Below, piece by piece: positions 7,270 through 17,300 of a stretch of 42,564 nucleotides of DNA. Under the pieces are notes generated by a model. It was not told the origin of the DNA. It worked only from the letters and a program-made list of their open reading frames with translations, and did no database searches. This DNA comes from Gammaproteobacteria bacterium (GTDB lineage: Bacteria > Pseudomonadota > Gammaproteobacteria > Nitrococcales > Nitrococcaceae), in NCBI GenBank assembly GCA_030433275.1, contig JAUILK010000030.1, positions 1-42,564 on the forward strand. Direction: 5' to 3'. The position numbers were made by a program, and so were the translations under genes. Position 1 is the first letter of the stretch; each line of letters starts with the position of its first letter.

Positions 7270-8315
7270 AACGCGCGGAGCGTCACCGCGCGGCCATCCT
7301 CGATGCGATCGACAAAGGAACGTTCGACTATGCGACCACGTTTCCGAACTCGAAAAACGCGCCGCTATTCAGCGATCAGCCTGGGGCGACAATTACGATA
7401 GAACGATTCCTGTCGGATTGGTGGTGCGGCGAGGAAAAGGATCTGAAGGCCTCCACGCGCGCTATCGACAAACGAATCGTATTCAACCAAATCATCCCGC
7501 AGTTCGGCCAGCTCGCACTCACGGATCTCAAGTGGCACTTGATCCGCGATTGGGCCAAGTCCCAAGGCTGGAGCCGCAAAACGCAGAACAACAAGCTCAG
7601 CATTCTGCGACGCGCTCTCAATGAAGCCGTGGAGCAAGAGCTCATTCACAATCACCCCATGGCCAACAAGGTCATTCGCCGGCGCAAATCGCGCAGTGAC
7701 TCGGCGACGAGCACAAAGTCGAAGATCGATCCTTTCAGTCATGAGGAACGAACCGCGCTGATCCAAGCTGCTAGAGGCCAGCTCCAGAACCTGGTCCAGT
7801 TTGGATTCTGGACGGGGCTGCGGCTATCCGAACTATTCGCCCTCAACTGGGGGACCGTCGACTGGATCAACAAACGGATCTACGTCGAGGGCGCACTCAC
7901 TCAGGACGCCGAAGAGATCGAAGACACGAAGACGGAAGCGGGCGACCGCACGGTCAATCTCTTGCCGCCGGCCCTGGCCGCACTGAAAGCGCAGAAGGAG
8001 CACACCTTCCTGCTGGGGGCCGAAGTCTTCCAGAACCCGCATACGCGAAAACGGTGGACCGGCGACCAGGCGCTACGCACACACCAATGGGAGACTCTCT
8101 GCCGGCGTGCAGGGGTTCGCTATCGCCCACCCGGGCAAATGCGCCACACTTTTGCTTCAATGGCGCTGATGGCGGGCGAGTCGCCGCAATGGGTCGCCGC
8201 CCAGATGGGCCATACGGATTGGACGTTCACCGCGAGGGTCTATTATCGATGGATTCCCAAGGACGCGGGAGATGCGGGAGAAAGGGTCATGAAAAGGTGG
8301 GGAGCAACCCGATAA
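7146..8315 (+). CDS. int: Site-specific tyrosine recombinase (ICE integrase)
   Basis: A 389-residue integrase. The N-terminal arm-binding domain (DUF3596-like, about residues 9-60, GVRAVSASSIEISFTYQ) is followed by the core-binding domain and the catalytic domain. Catalytic residues visible are Arg226 (GLRLSELFALNWG), Arg333 in MRHTFASMAL, the His of QMGHTDW, and Tyr366 in ARVYYRW. The usual first residue of the H-x-x-R box is not His, as in many relatives of this subfamily. It directs integration and, with Xis, excision. It is the outermost gene of the element at this end, so the attachment site should lie at or just beyond 8300. Its start overlaps xis. Confidence 0.92.
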   Translation: MGRKPRTGVRAVSASSIEISFTYQEKRCREKIKLKPTPANLKRAERHRAAILDAIDKGTFDYATTFPNSKNAPLFSDQPGATITIERFLSDWWCGEEKDLKASTRAIDKRIVFNQIIPQFGQLALTDLKWHLIRDWAKSQGWSRKTQNNKLSILRRALNEAVEQELIHNHPMANKVIRRRKSRSDSATSTKSKIDPFSHEERTALIQAARGQLQNLVQFGFWTGLRLSELFALNWGTVDWINKRIYVEGALTQDAEEIEDTKTEAGDRTVNLLPPALAALKAQKEHTFLLGAEVFQNPHTRKRWTGDQALRTHQWETLCRRAGVRYRPPGQMRHTFASMALMAGESPQWVAAQMGHTDWTFTARVYYRWIPKDAGDAGERVMKRWGATR

Positions 8316-8460
8316 GGCAATTCTATGCGCTTGGGCAATGGCCGTATATTCGCCGCTACGTCGCAGACGGCCGGCTCGCCATCGACAGCAACCGCGCCCC
8401 GCGGGCCATGAAGCCGATTATGATGGGACGAAAGGCTTGCTGTTCGCCACCACACCACAC
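8316..8460 (+). pseudogene. IS66-family transposase (TnpC) C-terminal remnant
   Basis: Right after the integrase stop the plus strand encodes FYALGQWPYIRRYVADGRL, then AIDSNRAPRAMKPIMMGRK. This is the conserved C-terminal end of IS66-type TnpC transposases (typically DGRLxIDNNxxERAxRPxxxGRKNWLF). A frameshift follows GRK, after which GLLFATTP continues the match in another frame. Only about 45 codons remain. It is a dead fragment, probably of an IS that inserted at or near the element boundary before or after integration. Confidence 0.75.
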
Positions 8461-8610
8461 CGGCCGGTGCGCAAGTCAGCGCCCGGCTGGCTGTATTCAC
8501 TCGGGCCGAGCGCGCGGGAGAATAAGCTTGACCTACAAATCAACCTCCGCAGCCATCTCAAAACACGGCCAGCCACTATTGCAGAATGCCCGGTCCCATC
8601 GATCACCACA

Positions 8611-8988
8611 TCAACAAGTCGAATGGAAAAGTCCCCCAACCGCTTCCTTCTCGGCAAGTCGATTGTAAAGTTCCACCGCGGCTCGGGTCTCTTCGACGTG
8701 CACGGTGACCCCCTTATCGCGAAGCATCTCTAGGGTCTCGGGGCACGTTTGCAATACCAGATCCATGCCGCGCGTAAGGACAACGACGGTGCTGCCGTGG
8801 TCGAGCAGCTCTGCAACGTCGGCGGGCTGGATTCCCGGCACATGCTCGGTGCCGGTCTCATTCCAATTCCAGGCGCGCCCGCCGCCGGGGAAAAGCTTGA
8901 AGTCCTTGCCTGTGCCGAGTCCATCGACGTCCATCCGTCCCCAGGAGATATGTGTGATTCGTGGCGATCGCGTAGTTTCGTCTGCCAT
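8611..8988 (-). CDS. Mth938/AAMDC-domain protein (DUF498)
   Basis: A 125-residue protein that matches the Mth938-like fold along its full length: RITHISWGRMDVDG at the start, GKDFKLFPGGGRAWNWNETG, a middle HVPGIQPADVAELLDHG, and the typical ending KEAVGGLFHSTC. The family has no settled biochemical role; relatives occur near protein-export, electron-transfer or arginine genes. A strong ribosome-binding site (GGAGGGAG) precedes ATG 8988. Nothing ties it to the mobile regions on either side, so it is probably a host gene marking intact chromosome between the ICE end and the toxin island. Confidence 0.88.
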   Translation of the reverse strand: MADETTRSPRITHISWGRMDVDGLGTGKDFKLFPGGGRAWNWNETGTEHVPGIQPADVAELLDHGSTVVVLTRGMDLVLQTCPETLEMLRDKGVTVHVEETRAAVELYNRLAEKEAVGGLFHSTC

Positions 8989-9441
8989 GCTCCCTCCTTA
9001 CCGCCGTATATTCCCTAGCTCCACACTGTGCTTTCGGCCCATAGCATGTACCCTAATCAGTACCGCGAATCGTCGCCCAACGAAGCAGGTTGACAAGGAT
9101 ACCCCCATACGGCCGGGTGCTGGCCTTCGCAGACAGAGGTGTGAATTTAGATCCCTCGCCCGCGGGGCGGCATAGCCTCAAATATACGCCAATAGTGCTG
9201 CTCAAGCGCTTCCGACTCCAGCGCCTGAACCGGGATCAAACTACCGTTTCGGAAAAAATGCGAACAATTCTTGACACTACCACATGGAATCGCCGGGCTT
9301 GATGCCCGGCGATGTTGTTTAGGAAGGCGGGTTGCCTCGGTAACCGATGTTCGTCGGCGAAGGCTTTTCATGGGACGACCCTCACAATCGCACCTTGCGT
9401 GGCCTCGATGCAGAGGGTCTGACTTGCTATCGCCGCGCCCC
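8989..9441. other. Intergenic stretch with no recognisable gene
   Basis: Only short, homology-free frames are visible here. The first bases upstream of 8988 carry the Mth938 ribosome-binding site. The one clear structure is the hairpin at 9289-9313. The toxin island's left boundary probably falls in this stretch, but no duplicated end was found. Confidence 0.5.
9289..9313. terminator. Perfect GC-rich hairpin downstream of the repeat-hydrolase gene
   Basis: ATCGCCGGGC and GCCCGGCGAT form perfect 10-base arms around TTGAT. On the plus strand it is followed by GTTGTTT; on the minus strand no T-tract follows. It lies about 130 bases beyond the end of the gene at 9442, so it could weakly end that leftward transcript. 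It may also simply be a repeat-type palindrome. Confidence 0.35.
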
Positions 9442-11235
9442 TCAGAACAAGTTGACATCCGGCCAGGTCGAAACGCCGTCGACAATTTCGCCCAGAATCT
9501 TATCAATGGTCTTCGTGCTACCGTCGCCTGTGTTCGACACGGCAGCGTAGGCAAAGCCGTCACCGCGCCGGCGAAGCACGGCCTTCGTGCCGGACATCGC
9601 CCCGTTGTGGTTATAGCTCGTTGGCAGTACGGTCTGATGCCACATGAAACGCAACAGATCGATCGGCGTGGCGATCCAGCCGCCATGGGAGTCGAAGCGT
9701 TGCGGTTTAACGCTGCTGTAGGCGCCTGACCCGTAATAAACCACCTCGTTGGGCTTCCGGTCGGCTTTCTCGTCACCACCGATGACGATTTTATCGGCAC
9801 CGGCCGGAATCAGCACCTTCTGCCGCGTATAGTCTTCATAAGACTTACCACTTTTGGCTTCGATGACCCGCCCCAGCAGGCAATAGCCGAAGTTCGAATA
9901 CTTCCCCTTCGTGCCAGGATCAAAGCCAAGCGGATAATTTTTTAGCGTCCATTTGATCAGTCCGTTGTGCGTTGTGCCCGTATAAGCGAACATCGGATCA
10001 CTTTTTTTGCCATCCTTGTTTACGTTCACAAAACCGGACTTGTGCTGGACGAGTTCGCCGACCGTGATGTCTTCGATTTTCTTGTTGTTTGCCGGCGTTG
10101 CATACTGACCGCCAAGGATGCTGTTGGGTCCGAACACTTTGTCGTTGAGGCTGGTGTTGCTGAGCGTCGCTATGGTCACGCGCGTGATCGGTTTCGAGAC
10201 GCTGGCGATGCGGAAACGGCTCATAGGGCTTGCAGGATCGCCTTTTTGCTTGTCGGCAAACCCGAATGCCGCCGCATAGAGCAATTTCTTATTTCTGCTG
10301 ATGGCCAGCGAGAGGGCCGGCACATCGTGCTCCTTCATGTAAGCACGGATTTTACTGTGGATCAGATCGAGGTCCTTTTGGGCGAACTTTGAATTGATCC
10401 AGATGCCATTGAAGCGAATACCGCGCGTTGCGTTGAACGCTTCGATATAGGTCGGCTGCCAGTTCTGATAGCGATAGTTGTCGAAGACCTGTTGGTAATG
10501 CGCGCTCGGTATGCCATGCCGGGCTAGCCATTTTGGCCCACGCGACTTGACCCAGATCGCGGCATAGCGGTCCTTATTGCCGTCTCTATAGCCGCTAACG
10601 ACCTTCAGGCGATAGCCCTGCTTCACAAATTTGTCGAACGCGCTTTGATAGTCCGCCGCGCTCAAGCCGTGACGAGCGACCCATCGCGGACCGCCTTTTT
10701 CGAAAATCGCCGCAAAGCGCGGAGACCCGTTGATACTGAACGCGCTGACATGGGTGAGGGCAAACCCATCTCTCACCATTGCATCGACCACGTTTTGGTA
10801 CTGCTTGGCGGTGAGACCGTGGCGCGCGGCCCAGGCGGGGCCCTTCTTCTGTTCCCAGATCGCGGCGTAGCGAGCCTTGTTGCGGATCGCGTAGCCGTTG
10901 ACGAAAACGAGCCGATAACCCCTCTCCGCGAGGCTATCGAATTTCGCCTGATACTGCTGCGGTGTAAGGCCGTGATGGGCGACCCACCTCGGCCCTGACT
11001 TTTTGATCCAGAGTGCCGCGTATCGCGCCCGGCCGCCGCTGTCGTAACCCGAGACAGCAATGAGCCGGTATCCCCTGCCGGTGAGATTCGTGAACACGTT
11101 CTGGTATTGCGCGCTCGTTAATCCGTGGCGCGCGACCCAGCTGGCAGCGGTCGCGGGCAGTGCTGCAAATTGCAGGAGTGCGAGCAAGCATACGGTGCTC
11201 ACGAAACGCACCGCAAAACGGATGTATGTTGTCAT
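9442..11235 (-). CDS. Secreted tandem-repeat serine hydrolase, polyglycine-hydrolase-like (copy A)
   Basis: A 597-residue protein with a Sec signal peptide (residues 1-30, ending ALPATAA). Five tandem repeats of about 50 residues (residues 32-285) follow, each beginning like WVARHGLTSAQYQ and ending like RYAALW (bacterial tandem repeat domain 1-like). The C-terminal half (about 290-590) is a class C beta-lactamase/serine hydrolase domain with Ser345-x-x-Lys348 (SVSK), Tyr446-Ser-Asn (KYSNFGY) and His517-Gly-Gly. The same architecture occurs in fungal polyglycine hydrolases, which cut Gly-rich linkers of plant chitinases. Whether this protein has that activity is inference. A Gly-rich AGGGGG motif precedes the start. 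It lies 145 bases downstream of TcA in the same direction and may be co-transcribed with it. Confidence 0.85.
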   Translation of the reverse strand: MTTYIRFAVRFVSTVCLLALLQFAALPATAASWVARHGLTSAQYQNVFTNLTGRGYRLIAVSGYDSGGRARYAALWIKKSGPRWVAHHGLTPQQYQAKFDSLAERGYRLVFVNGYAIRNKARYAAIWEQKKGPAWAARHGLTAKQYQNVVDAMVRDGFALTHVSAFSINGSPRFAAIFEKGGPRWVARHGLSAADYQSAFDKFVKQGYRLKVVSGYRDGNKDRYAAIWVKSRGPKWLARHGIPSAHYQQVFDNYRYQNWQPTYIEAFNATRGIRFNGIWINSKFAQKDLDLIHSKIRAYMKEHDVPALSLAISRNKKLLYAAAFGFADKQKGDPASPMSRFRIASVSKPITRVTIATLSNTSLNDKVFGPNSILGGQYATPANNKKIEDITVGELVQHKSGFVNVNKDGKKSDPMFAYTGTTHNGLIKWTLKNYPLGFDPGTKGKYSNFGYCLLGRVIEAKSGKSYEDYTRQKVLIPAGADKIVIGGDEKADRKPNEVVYYGSGAYSSVKPQRFDSHGGWIATPIDLLRFMWHQTVLPTSYNHNGAMSGTKAVLRRRGDGFAYAAVSNTGDGSTKTIDKILGEIVDGVSTWPDVNLF

Positions 11236-11380
11236 GGTAGCCCCCTATACGTGTTGCCACTCAAACCATCATAGGAAGCGCAGTATCGAGTTTAGATTAG
11301 TTGTTCACCTCCCCAATTCAGGTCCAGACAAAGGCGTGCCCATAAATTCCTTGGAACTTGTTAAAACCTCAGGGGCTGCT

Positions 11381-14300
11381 CTACGTCACCCGGTAGTGAC
11401 AGACGATGGCGAGATCACGAATCGCGGATGCGTTCAATCGGCCGTCTTCTTCACTAGCGAGACCACCCTGAATTCCGCCTTCCTCGACCTCCAGGAGCCA
11501 CGTTCCGAGTTGCCCGTTCAAACTTTGGTCCGACGGGGTGGTCGCGTGAAATAGTTCGCCAAAACCTTGCTGAAACTCCATTGCGGTCGGAGATCCTTCG
11601 TGGGGCGTCAGATTTACTGTAAGCCCTGCATCATCCACTCCGTCATCGTCCTGCAGCTTGAGAAAGAGCTCCACTCGGATAATCGTGATTGTTTTGTCGC
11701 GGAACGGGAATGGAAACCGCCGTCGACTGAGATCGAGCGCCATACTCGGATGCTCCGCATCCGCGGACGGGTGCAAGAAACGATGCCACTCGGATGCGAA
11801 CTCGGACCGAGCTGAGAAGAGACCGAATAACGCTACCCCACCCGGTTCGGACACCGCCTGTTCCAACGCCGTCTTGAGCCGGTTCTGCACCTCGTCGGCG
11901 TAACGCTGGCCCGCGTCACGAGCTGTGTAGCTGACATGGAGAATCACATCGGTGATGGTTTGGTAATCAAACTGGCGGAATTCGCTCGGCAGCTCAATTC
12001 GCCAGCGACTCACTACACCTGCCCCTTCAAACGGCAGATACCGCTCGTCGCGGAACTCGAACTGGAAAAGCCCGCGATCTTGCTGGCCGGTGCTGGTCGC
12101 AATCGCCTGGGTGCCACCGAAGCGTTCACGCAGGACGCCTTCTTCCTCATCATTCACCGAAGGCCGCGCGCGCATTGTGTCTTTGAGAAGCCGTAGGGTG
12201 CAGTTGACCGAGGTATATGGGCCGGTCACACAAGGAATCGTGATTCCTACCGATTTGATACGGCGGAAGTAGTGCCCTGGGAAATCGAGGTCGAACAGTA
12301 CCTCGGGCAGTTCAATTTCACACGATCCCTTTTCTCTCAGCTCAAGCAGGGCCAGCGGATTCAGCATCGCGATTGAAACATGCTTGGTCAGCTCCAGCTC
12401 ACGTTTATTCTTTTCCAGAAAGGCCATTTCCAGACGGTTGAGGTCGTGGTAGAGCTTTTCCCCAGCCAACAAGCCTTTTTTAAGGTTATCCCAATAGCCG
12501 AATTGGATGATGTTGGGCTCTTGCTCGTCTAGCCCCAACTCATACCGCATACACCGCTCGGCCCGTTTGGCGACGTCATACGCCATCTGATAGCTCTGAA
12601 AATACACCCCTGAAAGATCCGTCTGCATTTTGGAGTACAGGGCGCGATTGCTGAACTTGCCCCGGAGGTATTCATCGACTTGGCTGGCATTCTCGATTTG
12701 TAACTCGTGATTGGACAGGTCTTGTTCAGCAATAGCGGTTCGGATTTCGGCTGCTGCGATCTGCTTATCGACTTGGCTCAGTTCTTTTTCTGCCTGGTCA
12801 GCCTGGAAGGTCCAGTCATCCATACGCCGGTCATGGCCGCCCTCGATCGACGCCTTGTTTGCCTCATAGCTGTGAATTGATGAAGCGAGTTGAAGTGCAC
12901 GGCTGTACACTTGTATCTCAGTACTAAGGCTAGAACCGCCAAACCTCGCTTTGACAACAGGAGATGCAACGCCTGACGTCCCCACGTCAAAATCTGGAAT
13001 TAAAGCCATCGCGCCAGCTAGCAATTCAAGCACCTGGCTGGCCGTTTGAGTGGCGAAAGCTTTTTCGAGATTTTTGAGATGCTGGGATTCCTTGCTGTTC
13101 GTGCGCTCTCGACTTGAATAGTAGGTCTGTCGGCCCTCGGTGACTTTTCGGGTCTCATCCAACGAGGCTTTGTTTTCTTTTGCCTCGGCTACGGATTCGA
13201 TTTTCACAGCACGCACCGCTTCGAGAACGCTGAGTTCATGCGTTGCACGCAACAAGGATAGTTCTTCGGCGTCGCCCTTCTCTAGCGCGGAGAGCAAAGC
13301 ACCTCCCAAGGATTTCACGTCATTGCACAAGTCCTTGGCCTTCTGAATGATGCCTTGGAAACGGTAGTGAGGTAATGGGGCGTTTAGATTGTTGAGCGCA
13401 CTCGCAATGTCAAGCCCCGCCGCCGCGGCCTTGACGAGCAACGCCGGGTCGATTGGCGGCTGGAAGAGCGGCAGTTGCCGTACCACACCCTCGATGTTCA
13501 TGCAGTGGCGGATCTTGAACAGCCGATCCTCGACCGTGTCCCAATAGCTCAATAGCTTGTCGTTCTTTGATATACAGAAAAACAAGGTCGAGCCGAGCGG
13601 TGCTGGGGTCGGATTTTCTAGAACCGGATCCGATACAGGACGGGTCGCGTCGTCGTCTTCCGGAGTGGTGGCGGCGGCAAGGAACAGCCCTCGATCTTCG
13701 CCATCGGAGCCGTCCGTTCGCGAGCTTGTTCTAAACCGTGTGGTCCCCAATAGGCGGCTAAAGCCCCCCGCAGTCCCGGCTCCTTCCGTGTCTACTTGGG
13801 CAAGGGCCTCTTCTAAGCCCAACAAAGCGTTGGAAAACTGGTCAAGGCGTGGGCGGAGATCGTTGAAGGTTCGCACTTCCGTCCCGTCCGGAGCTACCTT
13901 GACTCCTTCCGGGCCTTTTATAATAGTCGGCCGCTCGCCCAAGATCTCCGCCGCAAGGATATACAGCTGGGTCGCCTCGTTGAGCGATTCAATGGTGTCC
14001 CGCCGGAACAGCATATCCCCCCAGGCGATCAGATGATCGAGGTACGCCATGGCCACGGCCTTCATATACGCGACGGGGCGCATTCGGGCGATCAGGTGAG
14101 GCTTGAAAGGGTTTTGACGCCACGCCTCTATTTGAGCGATCAAGTTTGTCCGGTCTTCCTGTTCTTTTTTTGTCAAACCAGTCGACTTCAAGAGCAGCAA
14201 CGCGCCTTGAATCGACCGCCCTTTTCCTTCCTCAAAGAATGGTTTTACCTGCCAGACCCGGAAGGGCCAAGGCTCGGCAAACGGGTTCTGCGCTTGGTAG

Positions 14301-17300
14301 GTCGGGTTAAAGATGTAATGAAACCATCGATGAGCATCGGCAAACCGCTGGTGTGCGCTTAGACGCGTCGCGATCATAAACGGGGCATGGAAGAACAACT
14401 CCATGTTATACACCCCGTAGGCTCCGCTGTAAGAGAAATCAAATTCATCGGCGGGTCCTGCTTTTTTTCGCTCTTCTTCATCGAGACCCTTAACATTTAA
14501 TACAACCTGCTGAGGACCATATTCATCGCTGAAATAGAATTCTTGAAGTTGTTGACGCCGGAGACGACGCGCTAGGGACCGCTTCGCGGGAACCTCTGCC
14601 TCAGGATCTGGATCGAGCAAGCCCGCGATACCATGTCGGGTGAGCTGCTCGAGTAACACACAAGTATATGGATGGTAATGGTTGTGAAAGGCAAAGCTCT
14701 TAGCCACCCACTGCATGAGAGCTGCAGATCGTGGTGTAACCGCAGTCGCTAATATGGGATTCACCACCTCGCCTCTTTCCGAAACCACACTTGACGCTGC
14801 TGTGGAAACCTCTACTCGGTCCTCTCCACCCCGTCCTGTCGTGCTACGGTCCCGATTATCCCCAGGGCGTCTTGCAACGAGAGTCGTTACAACATCTGGT
14901 AGTTCGAGGGGGATGTGCGTGGGATTACTTTCGATGACAAGATCATTTTCAACTGTTCCGTTACTAGTATATCTCCCACGAGGCACAATTAAAAATGTTC
15001 TTCTATCATCCTGAAAAAAGAAAGGCAGCCGACTGATAAGGGGGCGCTCAGCATGAGAAGGGATAATGCGAAAACGCCCTTTATTATATAAAAGAACTTC
15101 TGTCTTTGATGAACCGGAATTGCTTCCAAGGTCTTTAGATAAGAAATCAATTGAGGTCACCAGCTCTAAACTATGTTGATCTTTTTCTTCAAAGGCCACG
15201 AAGCGGCGCCGTGTTCCTGGCGGTATTTCAACTGCATTAGTTCGTTCTGCTGCAGTTGAAGGAACTGGGCGTAAAGTATTGCTACAAGCAACAAAACGGA
15301 ACTGTTTAAGTACCACCTCAAACTGCACATCTATACCACGCGCTCCTATGTTGACAATCAAGTCACCATTTTCCGCCACTGACGTCCATACACTAAGGCT
15401 AAAGGCTGACACATTTGAGAACCAATCGAGCTCTTCGAATTCCTCGGAGACTATTTTGGGCTGCCACTTGCCGTTGTAGTAACTGCTAAATGCTATCTTT
15501 ACTTCAAGGAATTTCTCTGGAGGAGCTCCACCGTCTTCAGAAGGTATTGTCTTTTCGGCTTTTTCAAAAAATGTTGGCCAGAAAAGATACAAGCGCCGAT
15601 TCCAGATAACCGGCGCTAAATGGTCGCCTTCGATGCCTGCATCGACCCGTTCCCATGACGTCCAATACGTCTGATTGATCCAACGACGGTAAAAATAGAT
15701 GCTCGGCTTGTTTCGGGTTCGGGCGATGACATGCAAGATATCCTTATCCCTCTCCCTTTCACGATAAATTCCACTGATTTCAAGATTGGCTACCTGATGG
15801 AGCTTTTCTAGGTACTTGAGGTACTCCCGTTCGACTGTTGCGTCGGTGATCTCATCCTGCAGCAGACCGTCTTCGAGATCGGTAAAGAAGGGGGTCTTAT
15901 CGTCCCTAAGTGCAGGGTCTATCCAGTTCTCGGGGTACAGAAAAACTTTGCGGTTCGCCTCCCAAACACGGTACAGCTTCATCCAATCCCATTCCTTGCG
16001 ATCGCTGTCGTCGAATTCCAGGCTCTTCTCCAGATTCAAGAGGATGCGCTGGACGAACAGCTGCGCGGAACTCATGGCCAACTTCATGCGGGAGGTCATC
16101 ATGCAAGGGGCCATCTCCACATCGAGCAGGAGATGGCCATAGAGCTTGTTGGGACTGTCGATTTCAGAATCGGTTGCGTGTTCTATTACATACGCGACAA
16201 GTGCCTGCCGTTGTTGCTCGCGTATCTGGTCGCGCAGCGGCTTGGCGATGCCGATCCATTGGGCATCGTCGTAGCGTAGTTTGACCGCCTGCTTGATGGC
16301 CTGGGCTCGTTCTTGCGCTGCACCGAGCTCAGCGGCATGTGCCCAATCCCAAGCATCCCGAGCCGAAACACCGAGGCGCTTCAGCCAACGAAAGCACTCA
16401 GAGAGGCGTACGAGAAATTGCCCATCACGGTAATCTTCTGGAAACTGAAGGTTGAAGGCTTGCCCACCCGTCAAAAACTCGAGGTCGGCGCGCGGCCAGA
16501 GACTTTGCTCGGCAACGATATCCAGGGCAGCTTCTCGGGTGGCCTCAGGGCGAGCCACAGCATCAAGAAAGGTGAAGATGTTTGTAGTCGTGGCCCGCAA
16601 CCTCGCCCATGCCTGGATGACCTGCGTCATCTTCATCCATGAGAGGAATAAGCTTTGGCTGTCGTCGGTTTGCTCAACCGGCAGGGCGTTGAGGTCGAGC
16701 CATCCCAGTGCCGGGCCTTGCTCAAACAGGAAAACAACCTCTTCTTCCTTGACCACCTTCCAGGAGATCAAAAGTAACGCGTTCTTTTGGAGCCGGTGGA
16801 ACAAATGGAAGTGATCTGGAAAATCCGCCGGGTCTGGAAGAGGAGGCTGCACGATCTCGTCGCCGCCCTCTCCACCCTGCGGTTGCTCTGGCACCTCGGC
16901 AAACGAAGGTTCCAGGAAGAGACTGATACTCGGTTCATTCGCCGACACCGGATGACTGACGAATCGCGTGAGCAGCGCCTCAGCTACCTCCGTTTCCAAG
17001 CCAAACGTTTCGGCGAGACTCTGGATCACCAGGTTGCGGCTCTCCGCCCTGATCAGGTGGGGCTGGAGGCGATCTAATATGAAGTTGAATCGCGCCTCCT
17101 GGCTGAGATTCGGGGTATCGTTCACCAGAGTCGCAACGGCTTCGGCTGTGTCCAGAAAGCTGGCAAAGGAAGTCTCAATAAAATCTTCTTGTGCCGCGTT
17201 GTCTTCTTCAGACACGCCACTGATGATCGTTATGGCACGGTTCACTTCTTCTTGTGCTAGAACAAGTGCCAATTTTGCCGCTGTCTGGGCGCCGTCCGGA

